Shown in pieces: positions 7,955 through 15,781 of a stretch of 64,000 nucleotides of DNA. The translations under genes were made by a program, and so were the position numbers. The notes beneath the pieces are model-generated. The model did no database searches, was not told where the DNA came from, and saw only the letters and a program-made list of their open reading frames with translations. Location: contig NZ_JAPQNT010000001.1 in NCBI RefSeq assembly GCF_028867965.1, positions 372,001 to 436,000 on the forward strand, given 5' to 3'. Every line of letters begins with the position of its first letter. Position 1 is the first letter of the stretch. This stretch comes from Flavobacterium sp. SUN046 (GTDB taxonomy: Bacteria > Bacteroidota > Bacteroidia > Flavobacteriales > Flavobacteriaceae).

Positions 7955-7978
7955 ACACTGAGCTTGTCGAAATGCTCG
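7955..7978. repeat. Half copy of the palindromic repeat abutting a stop codon
   Basis: CACTGAGCTTGTCGAAATGC matches the 3' arm of the 119-bp repeat with one change. It ends exactly where the stop codon of the M48 protease gene (7979-7981) begins. Confidence 0.7.
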
Positions 7979-8779
7979 CTAATAATTCTCAACCTGCTTT
8001 TTATAATCATCCCATTCTTTTTGGGTGAGAATTTGCTTCTTTTGGAATTTTTTACCTTTTAAATAATCTAAAATATATTTTGCACGCTCTTCTGATTCTG
8101 GATGCGTTGAAATCCAACCGAAACCTGATGGAATATCGTGCTTTTGAGCTAATTCATACATAAAATCAGCCATTGGCTCTGGATTAATATCTGCTTTAAG
8201 CAAATACTTTACACTTTGCATATCTGCTTCTTTTTCTAAAGCTCTATCATATGCAGTTGAAGATAACGTTTTGAATACTTCTTTCACAATCTGACCACCT
8301 TTTCCGCCACTTGCAGCAGCAAGTAATACCGATAATCCTACTTCTTTAGAAAGTTTTTTCATAACATGATTATTCTCTATATGCGCTATTTCGTGACCTA
8401 AAACTCCTTGTAACGCTTCTTGTTTTTTGCAATCTGTAATTAATCCTGTGTAAACAACCAAATGATTATTTGGCAATGCAAAAGCATTAATTTCGGCTTT
8501 TTTTAAAATATGAATTTTTAAAGAATCACGTTCAATGCCATTAGCTTTACAAATTGGATTAATTAACTTATCTAAAGTTTTTACAATAGTATCATTGGTA
8601 ACAACTTCTCCTGTTTGTTGAATATCATCCCAAATTAAATCTCCTATTTTATTTTCGGCAGAAGTAGTTCGCTTTTCAATTTCGAAAAACTTTACAAAGT
8701 TGACTTGGGTTAATCCAAACCACAATCCGAAAAATGCCACACCAATTATTAGTCCTTGAAAAATGGTTTTATTTATCAT
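7979..8779 (-). CDS. M48-family zinc metalloprotease
   Basis: This 266-residue membrane-anchored peptidase has one N-terminal transmembrane segment (about 8-28), then a Ste24/HtpX-like catalytic domain. The domain has GHEIAHIENNH (zinc-binding HEXXH) near residue 128 and a downstream EKEADMQSVKYL supplying the third zinc ligand. Near the C-terminus GFGWISTHPESEERAKYI is the usual substrate-groove block of BepA/LoiP-type proteases, which act on envelope proteins. Its start overlaps the upstream gene by 11 bp, so it is the last gene of a four-gene unit. The stop codon touches a half palindromic repeat. Confidence 0.9.
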   Translation of the reverse strand: MINKTIFQGLIIGVAFFGLWFGLTQVNFVKFFEIEKRTTSAENKIGDLIWDDIQQTGEVVTNDTIVKTLDKLINPICKANGIERDSLKIHILKKAEINAFALPNNHLVVYTGLITDCKKQEALQGVLGHEIAHIENNHVMKKLSKEVGLSVLLAAASGGKGGQIVKEVFKTLSSTAYDRALEKEADMQSVKYLLKADINPEPMADFMYELAQKHDIPSGFGWISTHPESEERAKYILDYLKGKKFQKKQILTQKEWDDYKKQVENY

Positions 8780-9209
8780 TTGGCTTGCAGATTAAGTTAG
8801 TAATATTTCCGAAAAACCATTGTTGTACGTGCTTTCCTTTTCGGGTTTGAACAGCGCAATAAATAGTTGAAACAAATTCTGTAATATTGAATAAAAGAGC
8901 AGTAAATATATAAGCAAAATAGCGATTACTTACATGTTCATCTCCAAAAATAATAGAAATTGTCCACCAAAATCCAAAACTATTCATACACAACAATGCT
9001 GCTTGCGAAACCAATGCCTGCATGCAGTGCCATCTTACAAAATAAGTTCCTTTTCTATTACCTAGAAAAAAGAAAAAGGTAGCTAAGAGATTGATTATAG
9101 GCAACGGTAAACCTACTACTAAAGCAACTAAAGACATCAAATAACTATTGGATGCCTTTTCAGATTCGTGATCTGATGGTTTGTAGGGAAAAGTAATTTC
9201 TTGTATCAT
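8769..9209 (-). CDS. DUF4870-like membrane protein
   Basis: The 146-residue protein has about three hydrophobic segments (roughly 25-48, 68-90 and 95-120) and the pattern FFFLGNRKGTYFVRWHCMQALV. That pattern resembles the FVRFHAMQAL block of DUF4870/Tic20-like proteins. The molecular role is unknown. It overlaps its upstream neighbour by 4 bp and its downstream neighbour by 11 bp, so translation is probably coupled across the operon. Confidence 0.7.
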   Translation of the reverse strand: MIQEITFPYKPSDHESEKASNSYLMSLVALVVGLPLPIINLLATFFFFLGNRKGTYFVRWHCMQALVSQAALLCMNSFGFWWTISIIFGDEHVSNRYFAYIFTALLFNITEFVSTIYCAVQTRKGKHVQQWFFGNITNLICKPNDK

Positions 9210-9610
9210 ATTCCTTTATAAATGTTCCAAATCCAATTTAAAATTACCAAAACAATCAAAAATATTGCCAATGGCTTGTAATTTATGATTGTTTCGGTTT
9301 TTTTGTAATTTCTATAAAAAGTTTCCTTTTTAAAAAGCAAATCAAAGATAATCCAAAACGGAATTATCAACATAAGCAGAGCAACAATTATTCCAAAAGG
9401 ATTCATTAGCAAAGATGGCAATAATTCTCCTTGAAAAAGTAATTTTACAGCTCTTGTTGTACCGCACGAAGGACAAGGATAACCAGTCACATTTTTTATT
9501 ATACAAAAACTCATTGAAGAGCTACTTGAATGAAAAAGTGAATAAAAAAAGTAAGCGTATCCAGAAAAAATAACTACCAGTAAAACACTGTATAGTTTAG
9601 ATTTAGACAT
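9206..9610 (-). CDS. DUF2752 membrane protein
   Basis: The 134-residue protein has the diagnostic DUF2752 motif CIIKNVTGYPCPSCGTTRA near residue 37 and three predicted membrane helices. The clustered cysteines suggest metal or redox chemistry, but no biochemical role is established for the family. It is second in the operon, 3 bp after the TM2 gene. Confidence 0.85.
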   Translation of the reverse strand: MSKSKLYSVLLVVIFSGYAYFFYSLFHSSSSSMSFCIIKNVTGYPCPSCGTTRAVKLLFQGELLPSLLMNPFGIIVALLMLIIPFWIIFDLLFKKETFYRNYKKTETIINYKPLAIFLIVLVILNWIWNIYKGI

Positions 9611-9613
9611 TCT

Positions 9614-9952
9614 TTAGTAAAGCGAATTTTGAAAAGACTCCATGTTTTTTTCACGCGCTGCACTTGAAATAGAAAACCAATCAATAATAGTCCATATTCC
9701 AAATCCTCCACAAGTTAACAACTTTGCAATTCCAAGTCCAGTATCACCAATGTAGAATCTATCCATTCCAAAATTACCACCCATTACAGATAAAAGTTGA
9801 GCCGTATCGGGAGTTTTAAATTGCATTATTTGTACGTTTTGCCATTTAGAGTCATCCAAACTTAGAAGCTTTTCTCTAACTGAATTCAAATGATGAGCTT
9901 CAAAATATTTTGAGTTTGCAATCATGAACATGTCTACTTTATTAGATTCCAT
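9614..9952 (-). CDS. TM2-domain membrane protein
   Basis: This 112-residue protein has a soluble N-terminus and a TM2 module. The module shows GGNFGMDRFYIGDTGLGIAK, a DRF motif between two helices, followed by TCGGFGIWTIIDWF. TM2 proteins occur in many bacteria with unassigned function. It is the first gene of the unit 9952 to 7979 on the minus strand, whose genes are spaced by 3 bp or overlap. Confidence 0.88.
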   Translation of the reverse strand: MESNKVDMFMIANSKYFEAHHLNSVREKLLSLDDSKWQNVQIMQFKTPDTAQLLSVMGGNFGMDRFYIGDTGLGIAKLLTCGGFGIWTIIDWFSISSAAREKNMESFQNSLY

Positions 9953-10036
9953 AATAATTTTATTTTGGTTAGTATTTTGTTTTGAATTGTCTAAAATATA
10001 AAATTTATTGAATTAGTACACTATTTATTACAAAAG

Positions 10037-11005
10037 TTACGTGTTAAGAATGAATTTTATTATTTTATCAACTATTGTTTGGGCTAATTTCTCATGACTT
10101 TCATAGGTCCAACCAGCAATGTGTGGTGTTAGCAATACATTTTCTGCTTCAAGTAAATATTGAAATGCAGCTGGTTGGTCCCTCGACTGCGCTCGGGAAG
10201 ACAAAAAAAGATTTTCAAATGATAATTTTTCATATTCCAAAACATCTAATCCAGCTCCGAGAACTTTTCCAGATTTTAAAGCTTCAACCAAATCGGCAGT
10301 AACCACATTTTTACCTCTTGAAGTGTTGATGAACCAAAACGACTTGGCAAAAGCATTTATAAAATTGGTATTTATTAATTTATCGGTTGCTTCTGTCCAC
10401 GGAATATGCAAACTCAAAACATCTGTTTTTTGCTGTAATTCTTGAAGTGAAACTTGAGTTGCATTTTCATCGCCAACGTTTTCCTGAATATCATAAAACA
10501 GCACTTCTACATCAAATCCGCGAAGTTTTTTGGCAAATGATTTTCCCATGTTTCCGTAACCAATAATTCCGATGGTTTTATTTTCTAATTCAAATCCGCG
10601 GTTGCCTTCGCGAACCCATTTTCCTTCACGAACCAATTTATCAGCACGATTTAGTTTGTTCATTAATGACAATAACATTCCAAGTGCGTGTTCGCCAACG
10701 GCATTTTGATTTCCTTCTGGCGCTGCAATTAAGTGAATTCCTTTTTCTTGTGCATAATCGCAATCAATGCTTTCCAATCCGGCACCAACACGTGCGATGA
10801 ATTGTAAATTGGTAGCTTTATCTAAAAATGATTTATCAATTTTGAATCTGCTTCGAATTACAATTCCGTTATAGTTTTGAATTTTGGTTTCAATTTCTTC
10901 TTTGGTGGATGTGAAATCTTCTTCATTTTGAAAACCAGCATTTTCTAGTTGGTTCCATAATAATGGATGATTGCTGTCGATGTGGAGGATTTTAATGTTT
11001 TTCAT
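10037..11005 (-). CDS. D-2-hydroxyacid dehydrogenase (3-phosphoglycerate dehydrogenase-like)
   Basis: This NAD-dependent dehydrogenase has an NAD-binding GYGNMGKSFAKKL (after IGII), a substrate-binding ARVGAGLESID, a catalytic TSRGKNV region and the catalytic histidine in LLTPHIAGWTYES. It resembles SerA-like enzymes that open serine synthesis, but it lacks a C-terminal ACT domain (322 residues). I set the start at 11005 (MKNIKILHID); the longer in-frame ATG at 11044 reads through a GCAAAG-type repeat. Just before the catalytic histidine block, SSRAQSRD is encoded by a palindrome of the dispersed repeat family (10179-10203) that appears inserted in frame. Confidence 0.88.
   Translation of the reverse strand: MKNIKILHIDSNHPLLWNQLENAGFQNEEDFTSTKEEIETKIQNYNGIVIRSRFKIDKSFLDKATNLQFIARVGAGLESIDCDYAQEKGIHLIAAPEGNQNAVGEHALGMLLSLMNKLNRADKLVREGKWVREGNRGFELENKTIGIIGYGNMGKSFAKKLRGFDVEVLFYDIQENVGDENATQVSLQELQQKTDVLSLHIPWTEATDKLINTNFINAFAKSFWFINTSRGKNVVTADLVEALKSGKVLGAGLDVLEYEKLSFENLFLSSRAQSRDQPAAFQYLLEAENVLLTPHIAGWTYESHEKLAQTIVDKIIKFILNT
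10179..10203. repeat. Short palindrome inserted in frame within the dehydrogenase gene
   Basis: The sequence contains TCGACTGCGCTCGGGAAGAC, flanked by the complementary GTCC. It has the TCGACTGCGCTC core seen again at 41.8, 44.1 and 44.2 kb. It encodes the atypical peptide SSRAQSRD. Confidence 0.75.
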
Positions 11006-11374
11006 TTTACCGCAAAGGCGCAAAGCTTTTCGCAAAGCTCGCAATGTTATTTTTGATTGTTAAAGATAAACATTTTTTAATCCTGCAAGGTTTTTTTTAA
11101 CCTTGTAGGTGTTTTGATAAAAAAATTAAACCTACAAGGTTAAAAAAAACCTTGCAGGTGAATCTAATTTATTTAAAGTCAATAGTTGAATTTAATAGGT
11201 TTTAGTTTAAAAACAGAAACAAACACAAAAGACAAATACTAACTAACCCCGACTGAAATGGAAATCTTGGCATTGCTAGAAAATAATTGTTTATTATTTA
11301 TAAAGCTATGCAATGACAAATTGGGAATGTAAGCCGGGAAAATGGCTTGTAGATAAAGTCCAAACGATTCGTTT
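11006..11374. other. Gene-free stretch filled with palindromic repeats
   Basis: No credible gene is seen. It contains a GCAAAGGCGCAAAG-type repeat (11010-11042). A cruciform follows with perfect 29-bp arms (11082-11110 and 11130-11158), each arm itself palindromic around CCTGCAAGG and CCTTGTAGG. A third element (about 11246-11348) starts CCCCGACTGAAATGGAAATC, ends AAGCCGGGAAAATGGCT, and contains an imperfect hairpin (CATTGCTAG / CTATGCAATG). It separates mgtE from the dehydrogenase. Confidence 0.7.
11082..11158. repeat. Perfect 29-bp-arm inverted repeat
   Basis: The arms 11082-11110 and 11130-11158 are exact reverse complements across a 19-bp loop. It may double as a transcription terminator, though it resembles a dispersed repeat more than a simple terminator. 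Confidence 0.85.
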
Positions 11375-12724
11375 CTAAAATCCTAATATTAATCGAGCTA
11401 TAGTAAAATATAATAAAATCCCAAAGACGTCATTAGTTGTAGTAATAAATGGTCCAGTTGCAATAGCTGGGTCAATCTTGTTTTTATGAAGAAATAAAGG
11501 TACTAAAGTTCCTAAAGTTGCAGCAAATAAAATTACTACAATCATTGAGATTGAAATTGCAATTCCAACTTGGTATTGTTGAAACATTATGGAATGATAA
11601 ATTAGCAAAAACAATGATATTATAGTTCCAGAAATCATCGCTACTATTAATTCTTTTTTGAAATAATTTTTACTAAATTCCTTCAAGGAACCATTTGCCA
11701 AACCTTGAACAACAATTGCAGATGCTTGAACTCCAATGTTTCCAGCAGTTGCAGAAAGTAGTGGAACAAAAATAATAAGAGTTGAATATTTTGTATATGC
11801 TGCTTCATTTCCTTTTAAAACAAAAGAAGCTACAATTTCAATTACCATTCCAATCAAAAGCCAAGGTAAACGACCTTTTATCATTTCTAAAACGCTATCT
11901 CCAGCTTCAACATCTTGTGTGATACCTGCTGCCATTTGGTAATCTTTGTCGGCTTCTTCTTTAATAACGTCAACAATGTCGTCAATGGTTACGCGACCTA
12001 CCAATCGTCCCATTTCATCAACTACTGGAATTGCTTCCAAGTCATATCGTTGCATGATTCGAGCTACCTCAACATTTGGTGTATTTACTTTTACATAATC
12101 TACCTTTTTGATGTAAACTTCACTAATCATGGTTTTGGTAGAAGTCGTCAATAAGTCTTTTAGAGAAAGTCTGCCTTTAAGTCGGTTTTCATCATCAACA
12201 ACATATATTGAATGCACACGAGTTACGTTTTCAGCTTGATGGCGCATTTCTTTTACGCAAGTTAGCACATTCCAATTTTCATTGACTTTTACTAACTCTT
12301 TTCCCATCAATCCACCGGCTTCATCTTCGTTGTAGCGCAATAAATCTACAATATCTTTGGCGTGCTCAACGTCTTCAAGTTCTGATATTACTTCTTCTTT
12401 TTTGCTTTGCGAAAGTTCGGCAATAATATCTGCAGCATCATCGGTATCAAGTTCGTCTAATTCTTCTGCAATTTCTTTTGGCGATAGTCCGTTAAGGATT
12501 TTTTCACGAACATCTTCTTCTAATTCGGTTAGAATTTCGGCGGTGATTTCACTATCTAAAATTTTGAAAATATAGATTGCTTCTTCGATTTCTAACTCAT
12601 CGAAAATTTCAGCAATATCAGCATGGTGCAAATCGTTCAACAAAATTTCCAGTTCCTGGTCGTTTTTTTGATGAATTAATTGCTCAATTTGAACTAAAAG
12701 TTCTTTGCTGATTTTAAATTGCAT
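11375..12724 (-). CDS. mgtE: Magnesium transporter MgtE
   Basis: The 449-residue protein has full MgtE architecture. An acidic N-terminal helical domain (about 1-130) carries repeated [21 protein letters not shown] blocks. Two CBS domains follow (about 135-255; [28 protein letters not shown]), then five membrane helices (about 275-449) starting at [10 protein letters not shown]. The [14 protein letters not shown] segment forms the ion pore. MgtE is a Mg2+ channel gated by Mg2+ binding to the N and CBS domains. Its start codon overlaps the end of rsmA by 11 bp (ATGCAATTTAA), so the two are translationally coupled. Confidence 0.96.
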   Translation of the reverse strand: MQFKISKELLVQIEQLIHQKNDQELEILLNDLHHADIAEIFDELEIEEAIYIFKILDSEITAEILTELEEDVREKILNGLSPKEIAEELDELDTDDAADIIAELSQSKKEEVISELEDVEHAKDIVDLLRYNEDEAGGLMGKELVKVNENWNVLTCVKEMRHQAENVTRVHSIYVVDDENRLKGRLSLKDLLTTSTKTMISEVYIKKVDYVKVNTPNVEVARIMQRYDLEAIPVVDEMGRLVGRVTIDDIVDVIKEEADKDYQMAAGITQDVEAGDSVLEMIKGRLPWLLIGMVIEIVASFVLKGNEAAYTKYSTLIIFVPLLSATAGNIGVQASAIVVQGLANGSLKEFSKNYFKKELIVAMISGTIISLFLLIYHSIMFQQYQVGIAISISMIVVILFAATLGTLVPLFLHKNKIDPAIATGPFITTTNDVFGILLYFTIARLILGF

Positions 12725-13493
12725 TGGCTTCTATTTTTTGGGTTAGTTCAATGAACTGTTCTACAGACAATTGCTCGGGACGAAGATCGAAAATTTTATC
12801 TTCTCTTAAATTATCGGACAAATTTAATGATTTTAAACTATTTCGCATAGTTTTTCTGCGTTGTTGAAATGCCATTTTTACAACGGTGTAAAGCATTTTT
12901 TCATTGCAAGCCAAAGTGTAGTTTTCTTTTCGACGCATGCGCATTACACCTGATTTCACTTTTGGTGGCGGAATAAAAACCGTTTCATCAACAGTAAATA
13001 AATATTCTACATCGTAAAATGCTTGTGCTAAAACCGATAGAATTCCGTAAACTTTACTTCCTTTTTTGGAGCAAATGCGTTCGGCAACTTCTTTTTGAAA
13101 CATTCCTGAAAATTCTGGAATTTGATTGCGGAATTCTAAAGTGCGAAATACAATTTGTGTAGAAATATTATACGGAAAATTTCCAATTATGGCGAATTGC
13201 TTTCCTTCGAAAACTTCGTTTAGATTCCATCTCAAGAAATCTTTAGAGATGATTTTGTCTTTTAATTTCGGGAAATTCTCATCTAAATAAGTAACCGATT
13301 CGGTATCGATTTCAATTACATAAGTGTTGATGGGTTTTTCTAATAAATATTTGGTTAAAACTCCCATTCCTGGACCGATTTCTAAAATATCGTTGTATCC
13401 GTCAAGATTCAACGTATCGGCAATTGCTTTGGCGATAGATTCGTCTTTTAAGAAATGTTGTCCGAGGTGTTTTTTGGCTTTTACTTTTTCCAT
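12714..13493 (-). CDS. rsmA: 16S rRNA dimethyladenosine transferase RsmA (KsgA)
   Basis: It methylates two adjacent adenosines in helix 45 of 16S rRNA in late 30S assembly. The 259-residue sequence has [11 protein letters not shown] at the N-terminus and the SAM-binding [15 protein letters not shown]. The catalytic NFPYNIS replaces the usual NLPYNIS, and [12 protein letters not shown] sits in the C-terminal part. The ATG at 13493 is preferred; the longer GTG start at 13505 lies in a dispersed repeat (CACGAAGGCTCTAAGTCGC). The gene overlaps mgtE by 11 bp. Confidence 0.96.
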   Translation of the reverse strand: MEKVKAKKHLGQHFLKDESIAKAIADTLNLDGYNDILEIGPGMGVLTKYLLEKPINTYVIEIDTESVTYLDENFPKLKDKIISKDFLRWNLNEVFEGKQFAIIGNFPYNISTQIVFRTLEFRNQIPEFSGMFQKEVAERICSKKGSKVYGILSVLAQAFYDVEYLFTVDETVFIPPPKVKSGVMRMRRKENYTLACNEKMLYTVVKMAFQQRRKTMRNSLKSLNLSDNLREDKIFDLRPEQLSVEQFIELTQKIEANAI

Positions 13494-13496
13494 GTT

Positions 13497-13531
13497 GTTT
13501 GCCACGAAGGCTCTAAGTCGCTAAGGTTTTA
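13497..13531. repeat. Dispersed repeat of CACGAAGGCTCTAAG type
   Basis: The 35-bp stretch between rsmA and the DUF4286 gene reads GCCACGAAGGCTCTAAGTCG and continues CTAAGG. It looks like a short mobile-type repeat and creates a false upstream start for rsmA. Confidence 0.4.
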
Positions 13532-13533
13532 TT

Positions 13534-13857
13534 CTAATTCGTTTGAAAAAACTCCGAAACCAATTCCAATTCGGTTCTAAATGCTAACATTTTATCCCCA
13601 AAAAGTTGTTGTCCTTCTTCTCTTAATCTTGGTGCGTCTTCGTCGTAATAACGTTGTAATGTTGCTTTACTATCAGTTGTATATTGAATGGCATAGGTTA
13701 CTCCGCCCATTTCTTCTTCAACCAAAACCTTAACCATTCGTGCCGATGAGAATTTGCCAGTTGCGAGAACATCATTAATGTGTTTTGCTTGCATCCATCG
13801 CAACCATTGGTCGTGCACACTTTCGTGGATGTTTATTGTTACGTTATATACTATCAT
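13534..13857 (-). CDS. DUF4286 family protein
   Basis: The 107-residue ferredoxin-like protein has MIVYNVTINIHESVHDQWLRW and a central GGVTYAIQYTT. It matches the small DUF4286 family, which commonly neighbours rsmA in Bacteroidetes. No function is known. It is likely cotranscribed with rsmA and mgtE, 40 bp upstream of rsmA's start. Confidence 0.82.
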   Translation of the reverse strand: MIVYNVTINIHESVHDQWLRWMQAKHINDVLATGKFSSARMVKVLVEEEMGGVTYAIQYTTDSKATLQRYYDEDAPRLREEGQQLFGDKMLAFRTELELVSEFFQTN

Positions 13858-13873
13858 ATTTTGTCTATTAAAA

Positions 13874-13895
13874 CACTTCGACTGCCCTCAATGTG
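13874..13895. repeat. Degenerate palindromic repeat CACTTCGACTGCCCTCAATGTG
   Basis: An intergenic relative of the TCGACTGCGCTC palindrome family, located between the TPR gene and the DUF4286 gene. Confidence 0.55.
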
Positions 13896-13924
13896 GCAGC
13901 AATTTTTTACAATTGACTCTGTTT

Positions 13925-15703
13925 TTAAATTTCTTTATCGCCGCGAAGTTTTCTGTATTTCTTTTGTGCCGTGACATAATAAATACTGTCTTCGTGCTTG
14001 GTAATTATTTCTTCATAAAGCGGTTTGGCTTTTTCAGAATCATTCAATTGATTGTAAATTTCAGCCGAATAAAATAAGGCTTCATCTATGTAAATACTTT
14101 CTTTGAAATTGTCTAAAATTTGCTTGTAATTAGCTAATGCAGATGCGGTATCGCCCATACTTTCATAAATTTTTCCGATTCTTAAAAGTGTGACAGGTTC
14201 AATCGCATCTCCTTTATTTTCTTTTAAAATTGCTTGAAATGCAGTTAATGCATCTTGTTTTTTATCTTGAAATAAAAGAAAATCAGCTCTTGAGAATTTC
14301 TTTAATGCTACTTGCGTAGAATCTTCAACAGTATTGTCTGAAATTAATAAAAACAAATCTAAAGCATCATTTGCAATTAATTGAGTTGATGCTGATTTTA
14401 GTACTTCCAATTGATGGTTTGCCCATTTAAAATCGGCTTTATAATAACTTGTTTTCGCAATTTTTAAATTGGCTTCTTGACCAATCGGGCTGTTATTTCC
14501 ATCACTTTCAATTTGAGAATAATAGATTAATGCTTGATTGAATTTTTCTTCAAATAACAATATATCTGCTAAATCCATTTTCACATCAGCAATTTGCTCT
14601 CTGATAAGTGGCATTTCTAGAGCGTTTTTCAAAATTGTTTTTCCGCTTTCAGGATCTTTTAAAGTAAACGTTGCAAAATGAGCCTTAAGTTTTAATAATG
14701 AAAGTGAATACGGACTCACGCCAAACTCTTTAATTAAATTATCCAATTCTAAATTAATTGCTTGATAATCTTTAGGTTGCGCTTTTTTGATTTTCATTTC
14801 CATCAAATACGAATGTGCTTTAATCTGCAAATCTAAATCTTTAGTGTTTTCAAGAACAAAATTTAGTATTTCTATTGCCGATTCTTCATCGCCTTCTTCA
14901 ATTGCCATTTGACCTAAATTTACAATATTAGCAAACGATTCGGGATTTCGTTTATAAATTGCTTTTTCTTGAATAAATGCTTTTCCGTATTCTTTAAGTT
15001 GCACATAATACCAACTCAGATATTCATTCCAAAAAATATCTTGTGTTTTTTGAACTCTTATTAAAAGTGCTTTTTTTAAAGATTCATTGAATGTTACATC
15101 AGTATCTTCCGTCATAAATCGGGATAATTGATTTTGAATCATTACCAAATTTTGCGGATTTTTGTTAGATTCTGTTAAAAACATTTCAAGCATCATATCA
15201 GTATCGCCTTTTTGACCGTAAAGCAACGCCATTTGAAAATTAAAATTGTATTTTGGCTCCAAATCCAAGGCAATCTGATAGGATTGAAGAGCATAATCAA
15301 TTAATGCTTTTCGCTCGAAAACAGCTGCAATTTGATAAACTTCATTAGGGTTTTTTCGAATTTTATCCAGTGCTTGCTCATAGTATTTTTTGGCTTTATC
15401 TTGATTTTTTTGCAATTGAAAATTATATCCTAATTCTACCAAAAAATTACCTTGTTTGTATTTGTCCAATCGGTCTTGAATTGCTTTTTCAGCTTTTTCA
15501 AACTGTGATAATTGTTGGTAACATTCTACAGTTTTTTGAAAATAATTGAAGTTATTTGGCTGCGATTTTAGCAATTCTTCATAACTAATTAATGCTTTTT
15601 CAAACTCGCCTCTATCGAAATAATTTTGCGCTAATTGTTCATTTTGAGCATGAACAAAAAACGTAATCGTTATAAAAAATAAGGTTAAAATAAGTTTTTT
15701 CAT
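13925..15703 (-). CDS. Secreted tetratricopeptide repeat protein
   Basis: The 592-residue protein has a signal peptide (ending near VHAQ). It is then built almost wholly of helix-turn-helix TPR-like repeats, clear examples being YFDRGEFEKALISYEELLK near residue 30, the repeat around residues 85-120, and YKQILDNFKESIYIDEALFY near residue 535. TPR solenoids bind proteins; in Bacteroidetes such exported proteins often assist envelope or gliding complexes, but no partner is visible here. It is transcribed away from serS's 3' end in the same direction, after a hairpin-bearing 78-bp gap. Confidence 0.85.
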   Translation of the reverse strand: MKKLILTLFFITITFFVHAQNEQLAQNYFDRGEFEKALISYEELLKSQPNNFNYFQKTVECYQQLSQFEKAEKAIQDRLDKYKQGNFLVELGYNFQLQKNQDKAKKYYEQALDKIRKNPNEVYQIAAVFERKALIDYALQSYQIALDLEPKYNFNFQMALLYGQKGDTDMMLEMFLTESNKNPQNLVMIQNQLSRFMTEDTDVTFNESLKKALLIRVQKTQDIFWNEYLSWYYVQLKEYGKAFIQEKAIYKRNPESFANIVNLGQMAIEEGDEESAIEILNFVLENTKDLDLQIKAHSYLMEMKIKKAQPKDYQAINLELDNLIKEFGVSPYSLSLLKLKAHFATFTLKDPESGKTILKNALEMPLIREQIADVKMDLADILLFEEKFNQALIYYSQIESDGNNSPIGQEANLKIAKTSYYKADFKWANHQLEVLKSASTQLIANDALDLFLLISDNTVEDSTQVALKKFSRADFLLFQDKKQDALTAFQAILKENKGDAIEPVTLLRIGKIYESMGDTASALANYKQILDNFKESIYIDEALFYSAEIYNQLNDSEKAKPLYEEIITKHEDSIYYVTAQKKYRKLRGDKEI

Positions 15704-15723
15704 TATTTAGTATTAAAAAACAA

Positions 15724-15760
15724 TGTACTAAAGTAACACATTTTGTGCCAATTTAGTACA
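15724..15760. repeat. Nested inverted repeat between serS and the TPR gene
   Basis: Perfect 9-bp arms TGTACTAAA (15724-15732) and TTTAGTACA (15752-15760) enclose a smaller CACA/TGTG pair. It could be the serS terminator or an operator for the downstream TPR gene. Confidence 0.5.
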
Positions 15761-15781
15761 TTATTGCATTAAGATTAACTT

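Noticed and set aside
7003..7956. Integron gene cassette with attC sites
   Set aside because: The bracketing motif GTCTGCTAAC/GTTAGCAGAC does not match the RYYYAAC/GTTRRRY consensus, and no integrase is in the window.
10075..10302. Plus-strand open frame inside the dehydrogenase
   Set aside because: It is antisense to a well-supported enzyme and spans the palindrome; there is no independent support.
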